DNA from: Clostridium estertheticum | Lineage (GTDB): Bacteria; Bacillota; Clostridia; Clostridiales; Clostridiaceae | Reading direction: 5' to 3' | DNA: 64,000 nt | Assembly (NCBI RefSeq): GCF_011065935.2 | Contig: NZ_JAAMNH020000001.1 | Location: forward strand, 889,001-953,000 | Shown here: positions 1 through 7,112 of the stretch, in pieces | Position numbering within the stretch: the stretch's first letter is position 1 | Layout of the letters: every line of letters begins with the position of its first letter | Made by a program: the position numbers and the translations under genes | Notes under the pieces: model-generated | The model's database searches: none | Seen by the model: the letters and a program-made list of their open reading frames with translations, nothing else | Told to the model about the DNA's origin: nothing

Positions 1-448
1 ATATTGTTGGTTCTTTTTCAAAGTTAGATATAACATCTACAATTACAATTTTACCGCCAGGGTTAACCATATCCTTAATTTTTGTGATTAATAATGGAAT
101 ATCATTTATATGATGAAAAGTTGTCCGACTTGTTATCAAATCAAATTTTTCATATAACTTCAACTCATTAGCATCCATATTTATATATTTGATATTTAAT
201 GATTGTCTTTTACTCGAAGCAATATGTAACATTTCTTCTGATATATCAATACCTATTACTTTATCGTAATACTTTGACAACTTATATGCCAAAATACCTG
301 ACCCACAACCTATATCCAATGCTGAACCTTTGTTATCTGACATTTCTAAAACGAAAAATTTACTATTATCAAATAATGATTCCATAAAATCATATTCTTC
401 TGCTACTTTATTAAATTGCATTTTAGTTTTGTTTGTTGAATTATTCAT
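1..448 (-). CDS. SAM-dependent class I methyltransferase (3' end outside window)
   Basis: This gene runs leftward off the window, so only the N-terminal ~149 residues are present. It starts at an ATG (446-448). The SAM-binding motif I appears as LDIGCGSG at about residues 45-52, followed by an acidic strand end (GIDIS) and a motif resembling DLITSRTTFHHI, as in ubiquinone/menaquinone-type methyltransferases. The substrate cannot be inferred. The short open stretch on the opposite strand within it is a shadow. Confidence 0.85.
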   Translation of the reverse strand, partial: MNNSTNKTKMQFNKVAEEYDFMESLFDNSKFFVLEMSDNKGSALDIGCGSGILAYKLSKYYDKVIGIDISEEMLHIASSKRQSLNIKYINMDANELKLYEKFDLITSRTTFHHINDIPLLITKIKDMVNPGGKIVIVDVISNFEKEPTI

Positions 449-620
449 ATTTGTTTCCCCTTAATAAATTTATATTTGTTGTTTACTTATATAAGAAATT
501 TTAAATAGTTTGTAACATTATAACAGTAGAACACAAATCATTTATTCAATTATACCATTATTACCGTAAATTGGGTTAGAGAAACAAATGTATGATTTGA
601 TGTAAAATCGTACATCCGTA

Positions 621-782
621 ACCAGGAGGAATGCTTACAACAATAGGAACATTATTTTCTTTGAAACCTTTACTAATTAGCATTTTGCGAAATATACCTG
701 GCCTGTATACCCATTAGCTGTTGCTATAGGATTATTTCAGCTATATTTGTTTGGTGGAAGAAAGCGTGGACTACTTGTTTAA
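621..782 (+). pseudogene. Decayed partial copy of the LiaF-like membrane protein gene
   Basis: About 160 bases are nearly identical to 38568-38728 inside the intact gene at 38383-38877. The copy has a 1-base deletion in a T-run near 655 and several substitutions, including TGG to TAG in the stretch corresponding to FTNWHF. It ends in TAA just after the LLV codons. No start codon or upstream part of the gene is present. It is a duplicated fragment that has lost function. Confidence 0.85.
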
Positions 783-786
783 TGAG

Positions 787-824
787 TAGCTAGTAAAACT
801 TATTGCTTTTACTAGCTATTTTTC
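787..824 (+). terminator. Rho-independent terminator
   Basis: The arms TAGCTAGTAAAA (787-798) and TTTTACTAGCTA (807-818) are perfectly complementary and are followed by a T-run. It lies just after the decayed membrane-protein fragment. Confidence 0.8.
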
Positions 825-842
825 TGTCCACTAAGGTCATAA

Positions 843-971
843 TATAAATGGGAACGTAGTGGAGTACTTCTGTTTGCTAATGGAATGCTTGTGCTTGGTA
901 ATCTCGGAGGTGGTAGAGGGGGACGAAGTGGACCGCTTGCTAATAACTCATCCCTAGCTAAGTTAATTTAG
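843..971 (+). pseudogene. Unidentified open fragment with Gly/Arg-rich C-terminus
   Basis: An open frame without a start codon encodes a stretch with hydrophobic character (GVLLFANGMLVLG) followed by GGGRGGRSGP and a stop at 969-971. It looks like the C-terminal remnant of a gene because the frame is open and compositionally protein-like. I do not recognise the family. It overlaps the end of the convergent ferritin-like gene by a few bases. Confidence 0.25.
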
Positions 972-1517
972 CGGTTTGTAAGTACATCCACAGAACTTAA
1001 GAAGTGCCTCATTAAAAAGACGGATATGAATTTTTTCATCTAGTATAATTCTCCTTAGGATAGCCTGAACATATGGATCAGAAATCATTCGTATGTGCTT
1101 TTGATATCCTGCGATAGCTTTATACTCTGAATCAATATCTGCTTTTAAACGATCACAGAGTTGAACTCCGTAATAAACAAAGCTTCCATTCCAAAAATTG
1201 CCGCAAGTACTGTATGAACCTGCTATTATTGGATTTCCTCCTAATTTTTTAACTGTAGCTGCTATTATCTCCATATGATGCATTTCGGTAATAGCAACAT
1301 TTTCTAGTAATTCTCCGAGATTCTTATCGATAAGCTTAAAAAAGAAATAGTGATAAAGATACTGGCTAATGGCAGTAAACTCGCTTACTAAACCTGCATA
1401 ATCATCCATCAATAATGATGCATAGTAGAGATTTGGGCTAAGTACTTGTACCTCAGGGTAGGGAGATGGGTCTGCATACTTATCTTTTTTATGCATTTCA
1501 TAGTCCATTTCACTCAA
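963..1517 (-). CDS. Ferritin-like di-metal protein (CotJC/manganese-catalase-like)
   Basis: This 184-residue protein belongs to the ferritin-like four-helix group. Candidate metal ligands are the Glu in SEFTAISQY (about residue 46), EMHHME (about 78-83), the Glu in DSEYKAI and DEKIHIR near the C-terminus, which gives the paired E...ExxH pattern of di-iron/di-manganese carboxylate proteins. Spore-coat CotJC and Mn-catalases have this architecture, so a role in oxidative-stress defence or the spore coat is an inference. A strong AGGAGG site precedes the ATG at 1515-1517. The gene appears to be monocistronic. Confidence 0.8.
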   Translation of the reverse strand: MSEMDYEMHKKDKYADPSPYPEVQVLSPNLYYASLLMDDYAGLVSEFTAISQYLYHYFFFKLIDKNLGELLENVAITEMHHMEIIAATVKKLGGNPIIAGSYSTCGNFWNGSFVYYGVQLCDRLKADIDSEYKAIAGYQKHIRMISDPYVQAILRRIILDEKIHIRLFNEALLKFCGCTYKPLN

Positions 1518-1717
1518 AATAAATTCCTCCTATATTAATAGCACTGTTAATATATATTTATATGGAGTATATATTATGAGTGGACAATAAAGAATTATTT
1601 TTCGATTTAAAAAATATTAATAAATGCTGTGCTGTAAGAGCGGTACGAAGTCCTTTTATTTTTCCAAAGTCACAGTTGCCTTAGCGGGTCATGATGTGAC
1701 CCACGTGCTGAGTGAAG

Positions 1718-1742
1718 ATGCCACTTGCCACGTGGGTGGCAC
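1718..1742. repeat. Small GCCAC/GTGGC hairpin, copy 1 of 3
   Basis: The sequence ATGCCACTT...GGGTGGCAC folds on itself, and inside it is a second nested palindrome, CCACGTGG. The same outer arms recur at 63634-63651 without the inner insert, and a variant occurs at 44259-44281. It sits 3' of the ImmA-like gene. Confidence 0.6.
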
Positions 1743-1743
1743 T

Positions 1744-2175
1744 CTACTTATTATATTTAAGATTGAAAAATTCAACGGGTACATTATGCAGTGCTGCAAT
1801 CTGTTCTAGGTTGTATTCGGGATATTCTTTCAGTAATTCATTAGGAATAAGCAGTTCTGCAGCAAAAATATTAGCTTCACGTTCAAATTTATCTTTTACA
1901 CAAAAGGTGTGTCTTTGGAGAAATACTATATTTAATTTAGAGTGAAGAATAGCATGTCCAAGTTCATGGCTACATACTATTTTTTTGTTTACATAGTCTA
2001 AGTTATTATGGATATGTATAATTTTAAGTTTAGGACATGCCTGATAAAACCCCCTAGTACGGGCGCCTAAGTCGTCATACATAATCTTTATCTTTAGATA
2101 TTCTGCAAGTTCAAAAGGGTCATTTGTTTTATATTTTTTTATCAGATGTTGTGCAACATTCCGTATATGCTCCAA
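1744..2175 (-). CDS. ImmA/IrrE-type zinc metallopeptidase
   Basis: The 143-residue protein carries the gluzincin motif HELGH at residues 70-74 and a downstream EAN glutamate at about residue 101 that would complete the zinc site. ImmA-type proteases cleave a partner XRE repressor to induce mobile elements. Here the XRE gene lies 23 bases upstream in the same orientation, so the pair is probably a repressor/anti-repressor switch. Length is typical for the family. Confidence 0.9.
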   Translation of the reverse strand: MEHIRNVAQHLIKKYKTNDPFELAEYLKIKIMYDDLGARTRGFYQACPKLKIIHIHNNLDYVNKKIVCSHELGHAILHSKLNIVFLQRHTFCVKDKFEREANIFAAELLIPNELLKEYPEYNLEQIAALHNVPVEFFNLKYNK

Positions 2176-2198
2176 TTGAAAACCTCCAAATTAATCTA

Positions 2199-2651
2199 TT
2201 AATCGGTATTGCTTGTATATTTTTTTGGTGTGTATTTCTTTTTATTTGAAATTTTAGCGTACTCTAGCCCCGCTCTTATGGATCTTGCTAAAATCTCTAG
2301 ATCCTCTTCATCTAATATATCTCCATTTAGCATTATTGCATCCTGGGATTTAATCATATCTAATGTTCGATTAAGCAACTTACCAATATCTCGTTCATTG
2401 CTTTGGGTTAAACTCGGAATATATTGCGGGCTTAATCCATCACTTCTTATATCTGTTCTACCTAATAAATAGTCCATAGAAACCTTGAAAAAATCTGCAA
2501 AGGCTTGTAATGCTGGATTTTCAGGCACTTGAGCATTTTTCTCATATCTAGATATTGAACTTTTATTTATAGAAAAATTCTGAGCAAGTTTATCTTGAGT
2601 TAATCCTTTTTCCATTCTTAATTTTTTAAAACGTTCACCAAAGGTTGCCAT
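2199..2651 (-). CDS. XRE-family transcriptional repressor (CI-like)
   Basis: An N-terminal helix-turn-helix (TQDKLAQNFSINKSSISRYE, about residues 18-37) is followed by a linker and an acidic C-terminal helix ending near ILARSIRAGLEYAK. The protein is 150 residues. It pairs with the ImmA-like peptidase gene downstream and is divergent from the DnaD/sigma cassette, whose control region (2652-2981) holds a palindrome and a sigma-A-type promoter. Repression of that cassette is inferred from this layout. Confidence 0.88.
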   Translation of the reverse strand: MATFGERFKKLRMEKGLTQDKLAQNFSINKSSISRYEKNAQVPENPALQAFADFFKVSMDYLLGRTDIRSDGLSPQYIPSLTQSNERDIGKLLNRTLDMIKSQDAIMLNGDILDEEDLEILARSIRAGLEYAKISNKKKYTPKKYTSNTD

Positions 2652-2693
2652 AAAATCACCATCCTATATTTATTATCTCATAAATTTTGATAA

Positions 2694-2712
2694 ATGTAAT
2701 TATATGTTACAT
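2694..2712. promoter_or_regulatory. Candidate operator for the XRE repressor
   Basis: A palindrome ATGTAA-N7-TTACAT lies between the repressor start and the promoter at 2738. Its position, 25 bases upstream of the -35 box and 42 bases upstream of the repressor ATG, suits an operator that serves both directions. The assignment to this repressor is inferred. Confidence 0.5.
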
Positions 2713-2737
2713 AAAATAAATAAGTTATATTTTTCTA

Positions 2738-2766
2738 TTGACAAGTTGCGTTTAAAACAATAAAAT
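2738..2766 (+). promoter_or_regulatory. Sigma-A-type promoter upstream of the DnaD/sigma cassette
   Basis: TTGACA (2738-2743) and TAAAAT (2761-2766) are separated by exactly 17 bases. It points toward the gene at 2982 and would leave a leader of about 210 nt. Confidence 0.65.
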
Positions 2767-2885
2767 ATAGTAAAGATAATGTGTAAAATAAATACAAATA
2801 AGTAATATAAATATATAATCTTAATGTTTAAGCTTATTTATAGAAATTTATTTGAGAATAATATAATTTTACTACATTAAATCCG

Positions 2886-2914
2886 TTCACTGATGACCAC
2901 AGTGAATATTTTTT
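2886..2914 (+). terminator. Leader hairpin with T-rich tail (possible attenuator)
   Basis: The arms TTCACTG and CAGTGAA (2886-2906) are followed by ATATTTTTT. It lies in the leader between the promoter at 2738 and the DnaD-like gene, so it may attenuate transcription into the cassette. Confidence 0.45.
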
Positions 2915-2981
2915 GAAAGATAAGTTGTTTTAAAAACATCATAACATGAAATTATAACGTATATCAAGGGAGGAATAAAAA

Positions 2982-3314
2982 ATGGCTAAATATAGGCAAC
3001 TTCATACCGAATTTTGGAGTGATAGCTTTGTGCTTGAACTTACGCCAGAGGAAAAATACTTTTATTTGTATCTAATGACAAATACTAAAACAACGCAGTG
3101 TGGAATCTATGAAATATCGAAAAGAACTATTGAGACAGACACAGGCTATAATAGGGAAACTGTAGAAAAGTTAATTAAAAGATTCTGTGACTATAAAAAA
3201 ATCTTATATTGTGAGGACACAAGGGAGCTTATGGTTATAAATTGGATAAAATATAACCTGCCTAACAATCTTAACTCTATAAAGTGTGTGCAACGAGAAA
3301 TAAAGAAGAAGTAA
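2982..3314 (+). CDS. DnaD-like replication protein, N-terminal half (split gene)
   Basis: These 110 residues match the N-terminal part of phage-type replisome organisers/DnaD proteins common in clostridia (motifs YRQLHTEFWSD, LYLMTNTKTTQCGIY, INWIKYNLPNN). The winged-helix part appears intact. The frame stops at 3312-3314 within a run of lysine codons, while the C-terminal DnaD domain continues in the -1 frame (3284-3784). Such proteins are normally one chain of around 250-300 residues, so this half is probably a frameshifted gene. The start ATG has an AGGGAGG ribosome site. Confidence 0.75.
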   Translation: MAKYRQLHTEFWSDSFVLELTPEEKYFYLYLMTNTKTTQCGIYEISKRTIETDTGYNRETVEKLIKRFCDYKKILYCEDTRELMVINWIKYNLPNNLNSIKCVQREIKKK

Positions 3315-3784
3315 GAAGTAATAAACAAAAAGCAATAAATAAAGAAGAAGAAGTAAGAAGTAGCAACGAAGTAGTAATAAAATTTGAAAATAATTCTGAT
3401 GTTGATTCTGAGGGGCTTAAAAATATAATTAAAATTTTCGAGGAAAATGTACATGCTATCACCCCACTAGAATATGAAAAAATATTAGAGTTTACAACTC
3501 ATGTAACTAATGAAGTTATCATTATGGCCATAGAAGAGGCTGTTATTTATAATGCGAAAACTATTAAGTATATAGCTGAAATACTCAATAGCTGGATTAG
3601 TCATGGCATAAAAACTGCAGATGAAGTAAGGGCCTATCAAAAAAAATGGGCTAATAAAAAGACAAATAGCCTAAGTCAAAATGTGAAAAAGGGTAGCTTC
3701 TGTGACTATGAGCAAAGAATTTATGATTTTGATGCTCTAGAAAAAAAGTTATTAGGCTATGCGGATAGTGAAGATCTAGAGTAA
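3284..3784 (+). CDS. DnaD-like replication protein, C-terminal half (split gene)
   Basis: This frame carries the DnaD/DnaB2 C-terminal domain: a helical region with AITPLEYEKILEF, then the hallmark YIAEILNSWISHGI. It begins with a Lys/Glu/Asn-rich linker in which a GAAGAAGTAAGAAGTA-like motif is repeated. A frameshift or a deletion between those repeats would explain the split. The GTG at 3284 has no good ribosome site, so expression alone is doubtful. The sigma-factor gene follows 35 bases downstream. Confidence 0.65.
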   Translation: MCATRNKEEVRSNKQKAINKEEEVRSSNEVVIKFENNSDVDSEGLKNIIKIFEENVHAITPLEYEKILEFTTHVTNEVIIMAIEEAVIYNAKTIKYIAEILNSWISHGIKTADEVRAYQKKWANKKTNSLSQNVKKGSFCDYEQRIYDFDALEKKLLGYADSEDLE

Positions 3785-3819
3785 TCAAGATAGAAAAATT
3801 AAAAGGCGGTGTATTTATC

Positions 3820-4353
3820 ATGGAAAAACTAGTTGAAAAGGCTAAAACTAAAGAAAATGGAGCCACAGAAGAGATAATAGACAAATTCAAATATCTCATA
3901 TTCAAAGAGGCATCAAGATATCACATTCCAGGTTTTGAGCTAGAAGATTTGGTGCAGCATGGATATCTGTCTGTTATAAAAGCCATAGATATGTATAAGC
4001 TAGGAAGCAATAGTTTTAATGGCTACTGCATAAATGCCATAAGAATGAATTTCAAAGCTCTTTTAAAAGGTCAAATAAAACATTTTAGAGAGGTTCCAAA
4101 CAATGAAATGCTAGATTTTGATACCTTTGGAGATTATGAATTTACCTTAGAGGATGAAGTAATAGCCTATGATGAAGTTAAAAAATTATCTATAGCTCTT
4201 GATAAGCTTGCTCCTTTAGAACGTGATATTGTAGAGAGATATTATGTTTTAGACCAGTCCCTTGGAGAAATAGCCTGTGATAGTGATAAAAGCTACCATC
4301 AATTTGCAAGAATAAAAAGAAAAGCCCTAGAAAAACTGAGAGCACTTATGTAA
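3820..4353 (+). CDS. Sigma-70 family RNA polymerase sigma factor
   Basis: The protein is 177 residues. A region-2-like segment (FELEDLVQHGYLSVIKAIDMYK, quoted in part) and a C-terminal region-4-like helix-turn-helix (LERDIVERYYVLDQSLGEIA...SYHQFARIKRKALEKLR) are visible. Length and spacing suit a small alternative sigma factor or phage-type late activator. It follows the DnaD-like gene and precedes the DUF1659 and DUF2922 genes in the same direction. I know this gene order from other clostridia but not its function. GGCGG precedes the ATG. Confidence 0.82.
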   Translation: MEKLVEKAKTKENGATEEIIDKFKYLIFKEASRYHIPGFELEDLVQHGYLSVIKAIDMYKLGSNSFNGYCINAIRMNFKALLKGQIKHFREVPNNEMLDFDTFGDYEFTLEDEVIAYDEVKKLSIALDKLAPLERDIVERYYVLDQSLGEIACDSDKSYHQFARIKRKALEKLRALM

Positions 4354-4429
4354 TTTTTTTAAAAACTCCGCACAAAACTTCGAAGGGGCATATATATTCA
4401 ATGAAAACAAAATGAAAGGGGTGATTAAC

Positions 4430-4654
4430 ATGGCAGTTAAATCAACAAAGGTAGCCAGTGCGTTAAAGCTTACTATGATAGTAGGTGTTGACACCAAAGG
4501 CAAAGACAAATATGCAACAAAAAGGTTAAGCAATTTAAAAGTTGCTGCATTAGACGCGGACATATTTGAAGTAGGACAAGCTATCTCTAACATTAAAACT
4601 TACCCACTATTCGGACTAGACAGAGAAGATCAGTACAGCTTAGTTAATGCTTAG
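4430..4654 (+). CDS. DUF1659 family small protein
   Basis: A 74-residue protein starts at the ATG at 4430, which has the ribosome site GAAAGGGGTGA; an in-frame ATG 18 bases earlier lacks one. Sequence features (LKLTMIVGVDTKGKDKYATKR, quoted in part; then a region predicting beta strands) match DUF1659, a small protein usually adjacent to DUF2922. The function is unknown. It probably shares a transcript with the sigma factor and the next gene. Confidence 0.82.
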   Translation: MAVKSTKVASALKLTMIVGVDTKGKDKYATKRLSNLKVAALDADIFEVGQAISNIKTYPLFGLDREDQYSLVNA

Positions 4655-4738
4655 TTATTAGCTGAAAATTTAAAGCTAAAAATGAAAACCTAGAATTCAA
4701 AGCCCTTGAGTTAAATAATTAAAAGGAGGTAATGTGAT

Positions 4739-4975
4739 ATGCATAAATTAGCTATGAGATTTTTAACATCTACAGAAGGTAAGTATTTTACTTTAACGGT
4801 AGATGACATTAAAGCTGATGGAGATGGAGTTCCAACTGTGACAGAAGCTGAGGTAAATGCTCTTATGGATTTAGTAATTGCAAAAAACATTTTTGCATCA
4901 GCTAATGGTAACTTAATTGGCAAGAAAGATGCGAAGATAGTTACTACGGATACTAGTACAGTTGATGTAGCTTAG
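4739..4975 (+). CDS. DUF2922 family small protein
   Basis: A 78-residue protein preceded by AAAGGAGG. The pattern KLAMRFLTSTEGKYFTLTVD followed by TEAEVNALMDLVIAKNIF is typical of DUF2922. It pairs with the DUF1659 protein 84 bases upstream; both are small, soluble-looking and uncharacterised. A terminator lies about 80 bases downstream, which closes the cassette. Confidence 0.82.
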   Translation: MHKLAMRFLTSTEGKYFTLTVDDIKADGDGVPTVTEAEVNALMDLVIAKNIFASANGNLIGKKDAKIVTTDTSTVDVA

Positions 4976-5053
4976 AAAAAAAGTAGTGCCTATTAAAGGG
5001 TAACAGGTTCCGTTTTGAAGTTCTTTTGAATAAATATCATGAATTTTCACTTA

Positions 5054-5088
5054 AATAAACGCTATGATTAAATCATAGCGTTTATTGT
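5054..5088 (+). terminator. Rho-independent terminator after the sigma/DUF cassette
   Basis: The arms AAACGCTATGATT and AATCATAGCGTTT are perfectly complementary and end in a T-rich tract. Confidence 0.8.
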
Positions 5089-5246
5089 TGATATAACTAC
5101 ATTTAGGTATAGTTTCATTACATTATACATGTATTTTATCATATGTTTTCACATAAAGAATCACACTGTTAATAGATTTTTCCCATATATATACTGATTT
5201 ATTTCTCAACTTTAGAAACATACTAAGGTTGAGGGGAAGTGATATT

Positions 5247-5525
5247 ATGAAAAAAAGGTGTTTTTGTATATTTCTATTATTCTTTTTTATGTTTTTTCAA
5301 TATTCTAGAACAGGCTTTGCTAAAAGTGAACATACACCTATGACATGCGAGGAAAAGTTAAATTTATTAGAACCCGCAAACCCAAAAACTATTTACGATT
5401 TACTAATTCAACTACAAATTATGCTTATTAGTGAGGTGATTATTAATCTAACTGAAAGAATCTCACGATACTACCATCAATTGTTGTTACATCACATTCT
5501 TTGCCTCCCCAATGCTGAGTTTTAA
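5247..5525 (+). CDS. Truncated secreted protein of unknown function
   Basis: The start is the ATG at 5247, preceded by GAGGGGAAGTGAT. It has a signal peptide (KKR, then about 15 hydrophobic/aromatic residues, then a cleavage-like GFAKS). Only about 35 residues of plausible mature protein follow before the sequence enters the repeat at 5418. After that it reads through the antisense end of the neighbouring gene and has no protein-like character. It is probably the 5' stub of a gene cut by insertion of the segment to its right. Confidence 0.45.
   Translation: MKKRCFCIFLLFFFMFFQYSRTGFAKSEHTPMTCEEKLNLLEPANPKTIYDLLIQLQIMLISEVIINLTERISRYYHQLLLHHILCLPNAEF
5418..5431. repeat. 14-base boundary repeat, left copy
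   Basis: ATTATGCTTATTAG occurs here and at 6391-6404, each time at the 3' end of a leftward gene and followed by a GAGGT-containing stretch. The two copies bracket the AraC-VOC gene. Confidence 0.6.
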
Positions 5526-6234
5526 CTTCTGTTATTTGATCCCAACCATTTTTCTTCACAAATGAATATAGTTGGTCTACGCCTTCAACACGCATGAAAG
5601 CAACAGTTTGTTTTGAATGTTCGCCAAAAAACATGTGAATACCATTAAATGTAGTTATTTTCATATTAACTAATTCCCCAGGTATTGGCAATGCACACCC
5701 ATAGGTTCCCATTCCATCTTTATTTCTTTCATCAATATTTACGTACCAACCTAAAACAGTTTCAAACCATTTTGCAGTTTTATCCATGTTCTGTGTGTAA
5801 TAGACAGGACCGTTTTCTTTAACGGAATACCCTCTTTGTTTCAAATCTTGCATAGTTTGTTTTCCTCCTAAAATAGATTGAACAGATATTTTGGCGAATA
5901 AATTGATATTCTCGATATGACTGCGCGCTATCATAGGAGAAACCCCATGGAAACGGGTAAAAGCACGTGAAAAACTTTCTGGTGACTCATATCCATATTT
6001 CAAAGCAATGTCAATTATCTTTGCCTTGGATGATGATACCTCGATTCCTGCCAGTGCTAATCTTCGATTGCGAATATAATCACCAAGTGAAATACCACAC
6101 ACGATAGAAAAAACACGTTGAAATTGAAAACTTGACATATATGCCTGACTTGCAATGACTTCTGCTTTTAAAGCATCAAGGATATTATCCTCGATAAAGT
6201 CAATTGCTCTTTGAATGCAACTTACCGTATCCAC
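5443..6234 (-). CDS. AraC-type regulator fused to a VOC/glyoxalase-like domain
   Basis: Residues about 8-105 form an AraC/XylS DNA-binding domain with both helix-turn-helix units (AEVIASQAYMSSFQFQRVF and KIIDIALKYGYESPESFSRAF). Residues about 140-263 resemble a vicinal-oxygen-chelate domain (YYTQNMDKTAKWFETVLGW, ending IVRFFQLD). Such fusions probably sense a small ligand through the VOC half. A GGGGG ribosome site precedes the ATG at 6232-6234. The gene sits between the 14-base repeats and looks like an acquired accessory gene. Confidence 0.85.
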   Translation of the reverse strand: MDTVSCIQRAIDFIEDNILDALKAEVIASQAYMSSFQFQRVFSIVCGISLGDYIRNRRLALAGIEVSSSKAKIIDIALKYGYESPESFSRAFTRFHGVSPMIARSHIENINLFAKISVQSILGGKQTMQDLKQRGYSVKENGPVYYTQNMDKTAKWFETVLGWYVNIDERNKDGMGTYGCALPIPGELVNMKITTFNGIHMFFGEHSKQTVAFMRVEGVDQLYSFVKKNGWDQITEVKTQHWGGKECDVTTIDGSIVRFFQLD

Positions 6235-6390
6235 TTACTCACCCCCTCTGTCTGTTTTATAGTATAAAGAAATTTTCCATAGACTTCATGATATTTTTTG
6301 CTTGTTTCGGCTAATATAAATACTCTTCACTTCGCAATATTTTACCAGCGTAACGTACTTTAAGAATATTGTGCAAGAAACTTACTGTAG

Positions 6391-6404
6391 ATTATGCTTA
6401 TTAG
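6391..6404. repeat. 14-base boundary repeat, right copy
   Basis: This is the second copy of ATTATGCTTATTAG, overlapping the stop codon of the GNAT gene at 6401. See the left copy at 5418. Confidence 0.6.
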
Positions 6405-6922
6405 CGGAGGTTAATCCAATATATTTGTTGTTCTTTACCTTCATGGAAATTTTCGCCTGTTAATATACCACCGCAACTCATCGCAGTCTGACTTGAAGCA
6501 ATATTATCTTTATCACAGATAATCATTACTTTTGGAATTTTCATATCTTGTGCAATTTCTAAAACAAGTAATAATTGTTGCTTACCATAACCTTTTTTTC
6601 GCTCAGTTGGACGAATGCCATAGCCTATTTGTCCTCCATGTTTTTCTAATTCATCAGTTAAAAAGTGACGGAGTTGAATAGTACCTATAATTCTATTATC
6701 AGATTTTCTTACAGAAAAGAATGTGCTGGAATGAACATTATTGCGAAGTTTATCTTTCTCAATTGAAAGAACAATTTCAAGCCATTCATCCAAATCATTA
6801 TAACGGGCTAGGCCACAACTGCCATTGATATTAGTTTCCTCAAAGTCTAAATACTCTTGTTTGTATTCCAGAATTTTTTCTTCTAAAACCTTTGATGGGT
6901 TTACTAAAATTAATTCACTCAA
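6401..6922 (-). CDS. GNAT family N-acetyltransferase
   Basis: The 173-residue protein has the acetyl-CoA-binding signature in IGYGIRPTERKKGYGKQ (the R/Q-x-x-G-x-G/A type loop) and a downstream beta-bulge region with CDKDNIASSQTAMSCGG, as in RimJ-like acetyltransferases. The ribosome site TAGGAGG is strong. The substrate is unknown. Together with the neighbouring AraC-VOC gene it forms a small accessory block with shared flanking repeats. Confidence 0.88.
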   Translation of the reverse strand: MSELILVNPSKVLEEKILEYKQEYLDFEETNINGSCGLARYNDLDEWLEIVLSIEKDKLRNNVHSSTFFSVRKSDNRIIGTIQLRHFLTDELEKHGGQIGYGIRPTERKKGYGKQQLLLVLEIAQDMKIPKVMIICDKDNIASSQTAMSCGGILTGENFHEGKEQQIYWINLR

Positions 6923-7112
6923 TTTAATACCTCCTAATATAAATAATCTGTAGCACCGCCTTAAAATACCAATCCGACGTAACTCTTAGGAATATTATAA
7001 AGTTCTATTTTAATCTCTGAAAGGTGCCATTAGTACATTGCGAATCAGTAGGTTACTTAATCACCTACCAAAATTAAATAAATAATCATTGCAGTGGTCG
7101 GGTATGTAAGCC

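Noticed and set aside
199..387. 62-codon rightward reading frame
   Set aside because: It lies antisense to the methyltransferase coding region, has no ribosome site and has no family character.
1624..1945. Rightward reading frames over the end of the ImmA-like gene
   Set aside because: They are shadows of the leftward peptidase gene and of the palindromic spacer.
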